Shown one piece after another: positions 21,501 through 34,200 of a DNA stretch of 64,000 bases (the first letter of the stretch is position 1; every line of letters starts with the position of its first letter). Below the pieces are notes generated by a model that made no database searches, was not told the DNA's origin, and saw only the letters and a program-made list of their open reading frames with translations. Made by a program: the position numbers and the translations under genes. The stretch spans positions 11,222,001-11,286,000 of the forward strand of contig OZ176053.1 of assembly GCA_964247055.1 (NCBI GenBank), given 5' to 3'. The stretch is from Paragordius varius. Taxonomy: Eukaryota > Nematomorpha.

Positions 21501-23674
21501 TGTTATTTGCATCCCTACCTAGGGTACTAAAAGGCGTGTCAATTTTTAAATTTTGGCTCGTATAAAAGCTAGTTTAAAATTTATCACCATGTTTATACGA
21601 GCTTTTTAAAAATATATAAAACGATTGCACAAAAAATTCAATATAATGTGGCTTAAATTTATATCATAATAGGTTTAAATTTAATTAAACTTAACAACGC
21701 TTTCTGTAAATAAATTAATATATAATTTTTCGATTGTTTTTATTGATATTAATATAATTAAAAATTTAACATTGTACTTTATTTGATAAAAATTATTAAT
21801 ATAAACACCTATTTGTACGGAAATTTTTTTTCGAATTCTAAAAGGGTATCCTAACTTTATTTAACGAAATACCAACAGATCCTGAAATTCGACTCTCTTA
21901 TATAAAAAAATAATATAAAATTTGAATAAAAACAAACCGTTGATTTAACTTAATTATATACATATTAAAATAATAATTGTAAATTTGATTCACAGATCTA
22001 ATATAGCGTCAAAAAACTCATCTTATCAATTCAATGCAATCAGATACCTATATGTAAATTTATTTAGTCAACTATATCAATGTTTTTTGTTTTGACTAGG
22101 TATTCGTTATCCAAAAATAAAAGACTTTTTTTAGGTGCATCTTTTAAGATTTATCCATTAAAAATTACTTAGATATTAATGTATTTTATAAGCTTACATA
22201 TGTATTATTGTTTTTCTCATAATGAAGAGATTAAATCAATTTACATTGTTTTAATAAAAGAAATAAACCTACCTATAGGACCATATAGCAAACACGATAA
22301 ACCTTCATCACACTATTACCAGAAAAACGCTGACGACAACGATGATGATGATAATGAAGACTCATCCCAATTTTCAAATCCACAATATGGGAATGAACAG
22401 AACGAAAATCAGAATTGGAGGTACAATCAAAACCGCTTAAGCAATAACCAAAGAAACTTGAATGAACGCAACAATGAGGAAAATGATGACGATGACCGTA
22501 ATGCTCGCCGTCTTGATTACAATGAGGATCAAAGAGGAGAAAATCGAAATTGGCAACAACAACAACAACAACGTTGGAGAAGTTCAAGCAATTCTCAGTG
22601 GCTACAAGGTTCAAACGCCAATGAAGATGAGAATGAGCCAAATGCCCCTTCGGGTTCGGAAACACGAAACCAACGATCAAAATATGAGAATGAGTATAAT
22701 GCTGATGATGATGCCCGCGAAAACGAAGATAACTTTGCAGATAATTTAGAACAAGATGAACGAGAGAATGAAAGACAGGATAGAGCAAGGCAATGGTTGT
22801 CCCCTTCAAACAATCAACAACAACCACAGCAGCAACAGCGAAACCAACAAAGTTGGAGAAGTCGGGCAAATGCTGCTTTTGATCCCACTGACGATGACAA
22901 TGATGACGATGACAATGATGATGACAATGACAATAAGCCTAATGCAGCAGCCAGACCGAGAGATCGATATGAACAACAAGCAGACAGTGACGATGACACC
23001 GACCAATATAATGAAAGGCAATACCCATATGCCAATAGAGATTCGGGACCAGATAGAAATCGGAACCAAGGTATATTACTTTACTATCTATCATCATATT
23101 TATATGATTATGCGTCCCAAGTTGCTTTTATGTTGGCCAATTGGCAATAAATATATGGGTAAAAACAACAAACGATTAAAATTACAACATAAAATGTTTG
23201 TTTAATTATATGAACAAAATTTTATATAATGCACTAGGGTATTACCAATTGGCCAGCATAAATTTCTAAGTGATAATTATTGAAACATGCTATATAATGT
23301 TATACGCATAATACACAGTGATTTTGGATGAAATTAAGAATATTGAGATTTTAATGGTTTAATTTTTGGGTAAATATCATAATTGAGCTGATAGAATATG
23401 TCATTATTTTAAAATTGACCAATATCAAAAAATATCCAAATCAAATCCGGCCATAATTTTTTTAGAAAAAAAACTAATTGTTTTAAAAATTGTAATTTTA
23501 CATGATTTTCTATTGATGAGTTCAAAATATTTTTAATAAAATACCTTACCTTACAGAACAAAAGGGATTGCGCGATAAAAATAAATATAAACTACAAAAT
23601 CTGCTTTCAATCCAAATTTAGCAACATTTTTTAACGGAGTTTGCATTATGTCCGGTTTAAAGCGTGTTATACAT

Positions 23675-23706
<32 letters not shown>

Positions 23707-25417
23707 CACTTGGAAGGCATTCATTTCAGTCCTTCGATTCGAATTGGGGTAGTTAGATCCAGGCCTGTTTAAAAAAAATACTTCAAGAAATATGGAAGGA
23801 ATTGAAACCATTGCAAAATGCACTTATAAATCATTTATAAACCGAAATATTGAAAAATTTATTAAAGGTAAAAATTTAGTGAAGACATATGTGCATTAGC
23901 AAAATTCGAAAATAATACAAATAAACCACTATTTCTGTTTCTCTCATTATAACATGTGATTTAAATAAAAAATTAGCTTTACTTTTAACTTTAAAATTAA
24001 ATAAACCCGATATTTTGCAAAAATATTTAATGACGTCGACCTAGTTTGATATGGAACTTTTTATAAAACCAAATTTTATTTAGATATTTCGACTTATTTA
24101 TATATATAATTTTTATTAGGATAGTAGCATAAATTTATATTGCTGTTTCTCTCAGTAGTTTTTTAAAATTTTCAAATTAAATAAAGTGTGGGGTATTTAA
24201 ATACCCCAATTGGAATCGAAGTGCTAAAACTTATTCTCCATTAATGTCACTGAAAATATATAAACACTCATGAATTTATTGGAAAAGCAACTGTTTTGCC
24301 TGAAAATATAAATATTTTTAATATAAGTGCGGATTAGGACATTTTTTATTTTAAACAATTATAAAATTGATAACTGTATTAAATATACGAATTTTGATAC
24401 TTTATTATTCTGCTTACTCAAGGAATTGAATACTTCCGTCGCTACAGCCGATGTTAATATTTAACTAAATCGCTTTTACCATTAAATGATTTAAAGATCA
24501 TATATATTACGTCTTAATCCAATTAACATACAGTCTATCATTTTTAGCATAATTTTTGAAGCTTTTTTTATTTTGTTTAAATATGTATCATGATCCAAGA
24601 ATTTAAATAAAATTTAAAAATGAAATGAAAAAATAATGTTTAATTGTATCCACAAGAACTCTTGTAAATTTGGCCCGTTGGTTAAGGAATTTAATTTAAG
24701 GAACCATAGAACTTATTATTATACAAAATCTACAATTATATCAACGAAACTCTTGATCTATTTAAACTATTTAGGTGATAAAATTTAGTTTTATGTTATT
24801 TAGATATTTTTAGATTGAAGAAACGATAACGCAATTCAAACATATTTTTATGTATTTAATTTAAACTATTTTTTATATAAGATATTTTCAAATAGAGTAA
24901 TAAAATAACTTGTAAAAACAGATATATGTACCCAACCGCCTAAAATGGGACCTTGTAAAGATTTTATTCCCCGCTTTTTCTACAATCATGAAACTGGTCA
25001 GTGCCAAAGTTTTATATACGGGGGTTGTCAATCTAATAAAAACAATTTCGAAACTTTTCACGAATGTCAACGGACATGCATTTTGGGTTTGACTTTAAAT
25101 AACTTTAAAATTTATAAGCCGTAAAATAGTTGTGACATTATAACAAATGTATTTGTTTTTTGTTTAATAATATGAGTTGGAAAGAGGACTGGCTACCTTA
25201 ATTGCTTTATTCTACTCTACTGCTATTTCTCATGTATAATTTTTTTGCATTAAGCTGGGTTAATTTTTTTTCTAATTTACAATTTTACACCATATACTGG
25301 ACAGTTTATAAATTCAATCATTCATTTTTAGTATTATTTCATAATTCATATACATAATATATTCCAGCTCAACAAAGCAATTTGTGGAGAAACAATAACA
25401 ACCAAAATCAGCAATGA
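18518..25417 (+). CDS. Secreted four-Kunitz-domain protein with acidic low-complexity region, 9 exons, 573 residues
   Basis: Exons: 18518-18563, 18593-18694, 20253-20312, 20385-20549, 20637-20810, 20999-21166, 22279-23070, 24922-25086, 25368-25417 (stop TGA). Every intron is phase 1, so each exon is a symmetric, shufflable module. Residues 1-15 form a signal peptide (MLRVCLVGLLIAFVA). A basic/Gln-rich linker follows, then Kunitz domains at about 75-123, 130-180 and 187-237, an acidic Asp/Asn/Gln/Arg-rich segment (239-502), a fourth Kunitz domain (505-555), and an Asn/Gln tail. P1 residues are Leu, Arg, Lys and Lys, so at least three domains could inhibit trypsin-like serine proteases by family rules. 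It is probably extracellular. The target and tissue are unknown. The start is the only Met opening a signal peptide in frame. Confidence 0.88.
19985..20165. repeat. GC-richer degenerate short-repeat patch in intron of the four-Kunitz gene
   Basis: This stretch stands out from its AT-rich surroundings and repeats variants of GGTTCCTATTAGAATCGG and of AACCAG/CTGGTTC. For example GGTTCCTATTAGAATC near 20045 and CGGATCCTATTAAAATC near 20117. It also contains the palindrome GGAACCAGTGTGGTTCC. It is non-coding as far as I can see, and the family is unknown. Confidence 0.5.
20385..20549 (+). CDS. Exon 4 of the four-Kunitz gene: Kunitz domain A (P1 Leu)
   Basis: Six cysteines are present, but the second-to-third spacing is two residues shorter than BPTI, and the core reads FNWGGC, with Trp replacing the usual Tyr. 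P1 Leu suggests chymotrypsin- or elastase-like targets if inhibitory. Confidence 0.9.
20637..20810 (+). CDS. Exon 5 of the four-Kunitz gene: Kunitz domain B (P1 Arg)
   Basis: Canonical BPTI cysteine spacing (1, 10, 26, 34, 47, 51), P1 Arg, core FYWGGCQPNGNNF. The PRYTY and WGGCQPNGNNF strings are shared with domain A next door, so A and B are recent tandem duplicates. Confidence 0.93.
20999..21166 (+). CDS. Exon 6 of the four-Kunitz gene: Kunitz domain C (P1 Lys)
   Basis: Canonical spacing with P1 Lys and core CVSFIYGGC. It shares the pattern CxLPLKxGxCxAYxTxxGFD and KCVSFxYGGC with Kunitz domain 1 of the divergent fusion gene (12352-12510). It is closer to that domain than to its own neighbours A and B. 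Confidence 0.93.
22279..23070 (+). CDS. Exon 7 of the four-Kunitz gene: acidic Asp/Asn/Gln/Arg-rich disordered segment
   Basis: A single 792-nt exon, phase 1 on both sides, with no stop in this frame. It encodes runs such as DDDNEDS, QQQQQQ and DDDNDDDDNDDDN interspersed with NQ- and ER-rich text, and has no cysteine. It is predicted disordered and strongly charged. The GAT/GAC and CAA/CAG repeats suggest growth by replication slippage. Possible roles such as calcium or surface binding are speculation. Confidence 0.85.
23705..24225. mobile_element. Small TTAA-type MITE, copy 1 (in intron 7 of the four-Kunitz gene)
   Basis: Inverted ends contain CTTCGATTCGAATTGGGGTA (left) and TACCCCAATTGGAATCGAAG (right). 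The interior shares GTCGACCTAGTTTGATATGG and neighbouring text with copies at 36178-36536 and 39520-40082. Flanking TTAA is degraded here. It has no coding capacity. Confidence 0.75.
24922..25086 (+). CDS. Exon 8 of the four-Kunitz gene: Kunitz domain D (P1 Lys)
   Basis: Complete Kunitz domain with canonical cysteine spacing, P1 Lys and core SFIYGGCQSNKNNF. It is separated from domains A-C by the acidic exon and a 1.85-kb intron. The final exon (25368-25417) adds a short NNNNQNQQ tail and the stop. Confidence 0.92.
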
Positions 25418-27498
25418 TGCAAATAGTTTGAATTTAAAACATGTCAACATTTTATCAATCTTAGTTCATTCTATAATTTTCCCTAGTCGCTCACCCTAGA
25501 GATTTAATGTATTCATTTTTTTCTTGTGACATTTTTAATGACATTTCTGCACCCAAACACATTAATTACATTGGTTCAATTGTAATCTATTATTATTATA
25601 ATTATTACAATTATTATGATTTATAAATTATTATTTTAATATTTTTTATTTATAATATAGCAATTATTATGAATATGATGATGCATTTAAACATTTAAAA
25701 TTTCATATTTCATGTTTAACAACTTTGAGACAATATATACAACAAACATGTTGATTAAAACATTGGTTTATGATTTTTTATAATAAATTATGCGCAACCA
25801 TTCGGCCCATCTACGTTTTTCACTTATACCTATTATACAGTAATGAAATCATGGCAATTTCTGTAATTAAAATGCAGGCAGAGGCATAGCTGGGGAGGGG
25901 GGAGGAAGGGGGCTTATGCACCGGACACCATAGTGGGATGCCGGATTTTAAAATTATATATATTTCAAAAGAATAGGAAGTTATTATTTTAAACAATACA
26001 TAAAAAAATCACCCCTTTATGAGTCCTCATAACCACGGTTTGAATTTGATTATTTTTTGAAATGCAACTTAGATTTAATAATTTTATCAGTTCCTTACAT
26101 TCCTATTTCGTTGTGCTAACAGGGGCCACTGTTAAGTCTAATAAAAATTAAATATTATAATAACACATATGTGAAATCCCGTTTTATCTATTGAAATGAC
26201 CAATATGAGTTTTAATTATTGTATCAAATATATGTTTAAATGAGCCCTAAAAATTCCCATATTAAAGAGCTTCAGTTTTAAATTAATTATAGATTGTTTT
26301 CTAGTTAATTTTACACAAAAAAATATGAAATTATATTGTAGTAACTTTTAAAACTTTCTGCAGCCAAATTTTTCCAAAATGCTTATTTTTAATACTTAAA
26401 AATTTCCGAATATAGTAAAAATTTATTCAATTGATTTTAAAACCTTATTTCTTACAATATTGAACCGGAAATAGTAAGTATTGATTTAATTAGGAATATA
26501 TTGTTTAAAGATTAATGTGTAGACGATATTCAATTATAATAATTAAATTAAAAATAGATCTCTGTTGTCATTAAATTATTTTAATATAAATTGCATATGT
26601 AATAATATTTTTGAAAAAATTTAGGTAAAATTCACAAAAATATGACACAATTTCTCCAACATATAAATAATAGTTAGTTACTCTCAAAATTTATACCTTG
26701 AGCTCACCTCTAATCATTAATGTTTGTAATAGAAATTATAATAGATTAAACCATTCGAAATTATAAAGAGACATCTAACAGCTCTAACCCTATTAATCAA
26801 TTATAGACAATTTTCCGTTTAGGGTGAAATTAAGCTCAAATATTGTGACAAATTTATAAACTGACAAAATTCTCTGATATAAAACTTCCTCTCTTAATGG
26901 AGAATAAAAATTACAGAATAGCATGTAAAACTAAGCCAAACGCATCATATATATATATATATATATATATATTTAATTTATTGTTTGAAAACATTGGTAT
27001 TTGATGATATATTTATTATATAATAAAGTGCTCACTATCTCTAGTCAGATATGTATAATCTAATAGATAAATATAAAAATTAATAATCAAAATAATTTAT
27101 CAGTTTATTTGCAAACATAAACAATGCCCAACACCCAAATAACATAAGAATATAGTGTCCTTTCGGAATCTATTAAAGTATATATTCCACAATTTTAATT
27201 TCTCTCAAATTTACTAACGTCATCATAAAAAGGCTTTATGGTATTATATCCACTGATGAATTTGGATTTTATACTTCAAATAATATATTAGGATAAGATG
27301 CCAAATGTTTTTTGTAAAAAAGAGATAATCTTAATAAATAAGTATTTTCAATGATATGTAAAATTTTACTTATGGACAAAAAAATAATTTATTAAAAATA
27401 TTTGTGTAAAATAATAATATAAAGCACGACAATGCAAATAAAAATAATAATTGAATAAAACATAAAATTAATCGATCTAAGTTATTGGTGTTCAGGTA
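25418..27498. other. Intergenic region between the four-Kunitz gene and the peptide gene
   Basis: The only recognised content is the truncated MITE at 25879-26095 and a TA microsatellite at 26947-26971. No exon with coherent frame and splice sites was seen. Confidence 0.6.
25879..26095. mobile_element. Truncated copy of the 10326-10835 hAT-like MITE, opposite orientation
   Basis: CAGAGGCATAGCT at 25879 is followed by a G-rich tract, GCCGGATTTTAAAA, AAGTTATTATTTTAAACAAT and TTTGAATTTGATTATTTTTT. This matches the reverse complement of the element at 10326-10835. The far terminal repeat is missing. Confidence 0.7.
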
Positions 27499-30400
27499 TC
27501 ATCTTTTTTTGATTGATTTTCCAAACCTCAAAAATGGTATGGCAGAATCTCGCTTCCCGGCTAAATGAAATAAAATTTTATATCCATAAATTTTAAATGA
27601 TAAATACAAGCTCATTATTATAATTATCCATATCTCAACGACTTTTTTTTAGTAAAAATTTGATTTTAAATTTATTTTTGATATTTTTTGAAATTTTATA
27701 ATTTATATTGATCCAGAGTTTTTATGGTTTTTTGGGTTAAAATGACCGCAAAGTATATGATAAACATATTGGTTCGTGAATGGTTACCTGCAACTTTTAG
27801 CGGTTTAGCTTTGTAAACTAGAACTAATTTTATAAAATTCCTTTATAAGGGGAATAATATTGTTTATGCTTTAATAAAACAGAGCAAATCGGAGTAAAGA
27901 ATATCCTAATACATTTTTTGCAAGAAATTATATGAAATCTATCGTTCTTTTGACTTTGGGGTTTACAGTCATATTAAAATTGTTAAAATTCAAACAATTA
28001 TATTATATAACTTTGTGATCCTATTGATAAAATCTGTGTAATTTTTCTTCTATTTTTTACGCCACAAACCCTAAAAAAATGCTTTTAATCAAATGTTATT
28101 AAAAAACTAACAAAATATTTAATCTTTAAAAGGTTGTAGGAAAAAATGTTGAATTTGAATAAAAAATATTGATATTGTGTATATTAGAAATGTTGGCTTG
28201 ATATTCCACAAATTTGCATGCAAATTTGCATATGTTGTAACAAAAATATAATTTTAGCAAAATTTTGTTGTAACTTATTCCAAACAATATTTTCAAATAA
28301 ATTATATCAGAATTAGATGCCTTTAAACCTTATATAAAATCCTTCTCACAACTCCACTAAATAAAATATATATTAGAAAGAGTATTTTAGAGATTGAACA
28401 TTTAGTACAATGTTTTTAGTGTTTAGGCGTTTTCTATACCGCTTCCAGCATATGTAAAATACCTATAATACGCTTTAAGTTTTAATTTAAAACAAATTAA
28501 TTATTTAAAAATAATTTATTTTGAACTTGTTTATAGCACATAGATCAGGTAAATAGACTTTTTTAAGAATGCTTGACATATTTAACAGGTTCTAAATATG
28601 TGACATTTGCACATATCGCTCTATATATGACTTATCTATATAAGATAAAAATGTTAGCTTGAATTATAAAATATTATAACTAAATTTCCACTTTATTTAA
28701 GACTTTTAATTTTGAGTATTAAAAATCATTTATTTATTTTATTTTTTGAATAACCTGTAAGCTCCAAATCTAAAGCCCCTAATATATTTTCTACCATATA
28801 TATATAAATTTAATTTCGCACTCTGTTTATGATCCATACGCCGCAATTTAAAATCAATTATTAATATATAATTAAATAATTTGAAAGCCATTCTTTGAAA
28901 TGGGATTTCACGTCGATTAGCGAAAAATGTGACTCAAATTACACACCTCTTCCGTGTAACTAATGCCTGGCGGCTCTGACCAGAGCAAATTTTATGAATT
29001 ATGATTGAAGTTCTAATATTTTAAATTTCAAACACTAATGTAATAATTTTGATGAAAACACTTCATAAAATTATTCAAATATATATATATTTTTATAGAT
29101 TTAAAAGAAGAGAAGTTTTAGTTATAAATTCTGTTACCATTATTTAAAAATCGTTATATATATTTGCCTGATAAAACTATGTGCATAAACTTTCTAAGTT
29201 GTGCTGTATTTTAAATGTTAAAAATGATTTTACTTATCAATAATTTGACTTTAAAGTAATACTCCTTTAAATAGACATCTTGATTCAAAAGCCATAATGC
29301 CGATAAAGTTATTATAGCTCTTAAACACATTAGCATATATTATTGAATAAATATATCAAAAAATTGAATATATAATTCAGGGCCCTCACTTATAGGGTTG
29401 CATCCAGCTCGTGGGCTACAATTTAATCACTGATTTAAAGCAGAAAGTTAGACATTTCCAAATAAATTTGGTTTTGGTATGCTTTAAAAATTTGTATAAA
29501 AATCTATTGCTTTTTAATTTAGGTCTATTATAAGTTACAGATATTGTTGTACTTATAAGATAATCTTATTTACCTTCTAAATCCCAATTCCTTGCTCGCT
29601 TGGACAACCACATCCTTGAATCATCTAAAAATGTTAAAATTAAATTGATAGAGTAATTGACAAAACACTAACTAGTTAGTATAATTAAAAGTCCAAAATT
29701 TTACAAATTTTTGCAATTCTCAGCAAGCAATAACAATCAGACTCCATGGAAAAGATAAATGATCGCTTGTTGCTGATCTTACGAGTAGTTGTATAAAATT
29801 TAATAAAAAAGTACTCTAAAAAAAATTAAAAATTGGATTTCAATTTACAAATATTTAGATTTTATATTCCAAAATTGGGCTCAAAATAAATTTAAAAAAC
29901 CAAAAAATATCTAAGCAGCTGCAAAAATATAGAGTTCTTATAAATAACCTATGTTAATAAATTTTGCTCAAATATTAACAAATAAAATATAGGCCTGGCG
30001 TTTTTAATAAAAATACCTTTTTTTAGTAAATTATCCAAATTTTACGTTATGAGTATTAGTTCACCTATCAATGATAATGATTCATATTTTATTATGTTTT
30101 CTGTATTATCAAAGATGCTTTTGTTTTAATCACTTAAATATTATTGTGGTTAATTATTAATTTAGAAATATTATATTATTTAAAAAATTAATTTATTTGA
30201 CATTCCCAAAAAAACAAAAATTTTTTGTTTGATATACCTTTTATGAGATATATTAACAAATAAAACGGATGCATTAGCAAAAATATATTTATACGACAGG
30301 TGCAAAAAATATGATTTTTGATTTTGTCCTATGGCAGATAAATTAATTATTAGTAATTCAATTCTTCTATATTATGATAGTAATGAATGAAGCTCCCAGA

Positions 30401-31251
30401 TCATACAGCCAAATATTTAATTACTCTTATCAAAATGAAGCTGAAACTAATGCCGAATCATTTGCAAAAAAAAACAAATTATAGAATTAGTTTTTATTTA
30501 GATATACTACATAGGTTGTAAATCCAAACTCTTTTTAAATATTTTATATTGGTAAAGTAAACTTAAATTAGCCAATTCATTTTGCTTTTATACATAAATG
30601 TTGAAATTACATTTAGTATCAAATGGCGTTAAATTCCAATTTTTACCTAAGTATTTAGTTTAATTTACACATCAAGCATATGTTGACTTAAATCGCGACA
30701 ACTTGTAAGACTTTTTCTCTTATTACATTGTTAGTAACTATAAACACACAATTTTAATTGATCTGGGTTTTTCATTGCTTGTTTTATAACAATATATATA
30801 TATATATATGAATTTGAAATTGTCAATAACTAAAACATATGTTAGAATTAAACTTTTTATCACTAAAGTATAATTGATTTGTTAAAGTTTAAAAATATTT
30901 TAAATAATTGATTTAACATCTGTGAACTTTAAAGTTTATCAAATTAGGCAGCAAATAACCATTAAATAAATTTAATGATAAATAATTGCCTTATATCTAA
31001 CTTGCTATGGTGAACTTTTTATTGATATGTAAACTTGGATACTTTTATAGTTTTTTTTCTAATTTATGGCAAAAAAGTTGATATTTTGTAATAATTGTAC
31101 CGTAATTAGACAAGAGAAGATCACACATCTTCTTGATATCATTCAATGTACAACTGGGGTAGCCATTCTTCCATTCCTGACATTCCGTTAAACTTAACCA
31201 GATGAACATAATCGAAATAAGTGCTATAGTTGGGAAACGTGCGGACTTCAT
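27499..31251 (-). CDS. Probable neuropeptide precursor ending in an FLRF-Gly-Lys motif, 3 exons, 87 residues
   Basis: Exons 31251-31101, 29624-29574 and 27560-27499 (stop TGA), both introns phase 1 with good GT/AG. Residues 1-24 form a signal peptide (starts MKSARFPTIALISIMF). The propeptide has two cysteines in YPSCTLNDIKKMCDLLL. SKR cleavage gives ARNWDLEA followed by GKR, an amidation plus dibasic signal. The C-terminus is DSAIPFLRFGKSIKKR. By family knowledge, FLRF-Gly-basic yields an amidated FLRFamide. The layout (short precursor, two Cys in the propeptide, one C-terminal FLRFamide) resembles arthropod myosuppressin, but the peptide lacks the conserved DVDH-type core, so orthology is uncertain. 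Exons 2 and 3 are tiny, and only frame, motif and splice sites support them. Confidence 0.62.
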
Positions 31252-34200
31252 TCCGAGTTTAATGGGCTAAAATATAGCAAAAAAATATTTACTTAGGCAT
31301 AGTTCATAAAAACGCTTATATTTATTTCAAGCCTTAACTTTGACACATGTGAATAATATTTTAATCTAATGCAAATTATCGTTTGATAATGTCAACTAAG
31401 TCGCAGCGACGCGTGACTTGTGATCAAAAGAGTATCTCGGATAAATTTTAAGCCTCAATGTATTATATTGAGTAAAACTTTTAACTGTTTTCTAACTTCT
31501 ACAGTCTCAAAGGATACCTCTTGAAAACATTTGAATTAAACAACTGATATTAAAAATCTCCAAAAAATGCTATACATGAACTTTAATTAAAATATGTTCA
31601 TAAGTGACTATCATTACCGATTTTATCAGTATCAAAATATTGGTGAGAAAAATGTAGAAAATATTTTGTACAATCTCCCTAAATATTTTTTAGAATGCAA
31701 GTTATAAAATCCATATTTTATAGAAGGCTAGATACATAGATATTTCTCAGATGTTTAAATATTTAATCGATTTAAGGGTTTAAGAAACTACCACAAAAGG
31801 TCATGAAATGTTTCATTTATGCCATGATTATATACTTTTTTGATTTGGCACTAATTATTATCAAATAATTATTTATGATAACATATATTGTATTACTCAC
31901 AAGTTATTTCATGATAAATGCTCATTATATAAATCATATTATATATAGGGAAAATTAACGCTAACATAATTTTTTTGGTACATGAAGATTAATCGCTCAA
32001 TATTTTGACAATCCCATTTTATTAATTTAATGTTATAATAACATGAAATATAAAAATTAATTGTACACAAATCACATAGGCATGAATTGTGCCATTTTCG
32101 ATATCTCCTAATTCAAAGGATAAATCTTTTTTAAAAAAAAAACAACTACCAAAAAACAAAACATGACAAGTTAGATAATCTAAGGATATGATATGATGTG
32201 TAAAATGAACTACCACGATTTAATTACTTAAATTGGTATATATATATATATATATATATAAATTAATGTTGGATTAGTAATAAAATAAATTTATCATGTC
32301 TTAAAGGAATTACAAAATAATTAGTAGGACTTTGGCTAAATGGCACATCAATGCTACCTCTATCTATCTATATATCTATATATGTTAGTTCTTATGTTTT
32401 ATATACATTAAATTAATTAACTTTTTTTACTTTATCAGTCATGTATGTTTTTAGATTTATATATAATAAAATATCAATTAACCTGACCTAATTTCCAGCA
32501 AAAAATCTAATAGTGATTTAAGCAAAAAATTTTGATTTAAAATTGAAACGTAATTAATTTTATAGATGTTTAATCAATAAGTTTAAGCTATTATAGTAGA
32601 ACGCCTTCACCTCCTTTATTATCAATTTCAAAAAACTGACCACTTAAAAAGAGTTTTATGTACTTGTTCAAATTTTTTAAACAATACTAGTTGGTGTTTT
32701 GGCGTTGTCATAATTAGCCCATATAAATATTGTATTTAAATAAAAAAATATTATTTTTCTTTGAAAAAAAGGACGTGATGCGGATAAGGTGCCTTTATTT
32801 TTTGTAATTGGCATTATCTTCCACTCTAACTATACTATATAATCTCAATAAAATTATACGTTTTTATCGGTAATTAAGAAAACAAAAGTTCTTTTGATTT
32901 TTACATTTATGTAGATTGGCATGTGATAGGATTAGTTAGATATTAAAAATTTGGGCTTGATTTTAAGCTGTGAGCGAATAAAGAGTCTCCATAAATAAAA
33001 TTATTGTCCGCATTCGAAATATATATGAGCATTAATAATTTATTAAATTTCAAATTTAAGACAACACTTTTTTAAACAATTTTTGCTAGTTCATTGCTAA
33101 AATTTGAAGAGACTCGATCTGAAAATTTGTTTAAGAACATTAATTTTACTTAAATTTTGTAATAGCCATTATATTTTTTTTAGTATAATTAAAAATTTCT
33201 CAGCTGCATAAATACTTTACTATAGAGTGTCTCTTTTTATATATATGTAAATAAATTAAACATTTATAACATTTTCAATTTTTGTATACCATAAAAATTA
33301 TAATCAAATGAAATATATATATATATATAATAATCTTGGAAATATTGGAAATAAATTAAAAACTACGAAACGAACAATTTTATTGGTATTGATATCATAA
33401 GTGACTGAAAACAGTTACTATAGTTGATTTCTAAGTTGCGTGTTAAAGTAATATTTTCTTTTTTTCTTAAAAAAACTGTTAGATTAATTCATTAATTACA
33501 ATTATTTGACGCCAAGGCATGCTATCAATATAATTAATCTTATTAGGGATAGTTGCGTGTCCCACACATAATTAATTACAATTAAACGATAGGATCCCAC
33601 CTTCAACTAATCTTTTTTTTATCAAAATGAAAAAATCGGTCCGATGTCTTAAAATAAGTTATAAAGCTAAATGTCCATGCTAATAGCTAAGAGATTTTTT
33701 TCGAGGTAATTTTTGCATTAACATATTTATTCTGGGTTGTTTAATTCAACTAAAATGTTAAACTTTAAACGTAAAAAATGTGCATTTATACTTATTTTTA
33801 TAATAAAATTTATGGTCTAGGAACCAAATAAATATATATATATATTATAAAACTATAAAGAATTTACTTTGCTATCTAGAGTCGGATTCCAGAGAATTAA
33901 GTTTAATAGCGAATATATTTATACAATAAAAGTTTCCAAAGTCCAAAAAAAAATTTAATGACTATAGGTGCAAATGAGGGTCTATTTATACTATTTTTCA
34001 GGATATAGAGGTGTTAATAAAACTATACACCGGCTAAATGTGGATATAATATAAAGTTTAAAAAATTATATTTAAGGTATGGCGAGCAAATGATTAATTT
34101 GTTAATTAAATTTAATGGGATATAAGTCGTGTAGGTTTTAGATAATATTTATTTTATAGACTTTTAGTTGTCGATGGGATGTTATATATATGTTTATATA

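Noticed and set aside
22273-22869. Long minus-strand open frame (198 codons) and several overlapping frames
   Set aside because: They are shadows of the GAT/CAA-rich acidic exon of the four-Kunitz gene. His/Val-rich text arises from reading repeats antisense.
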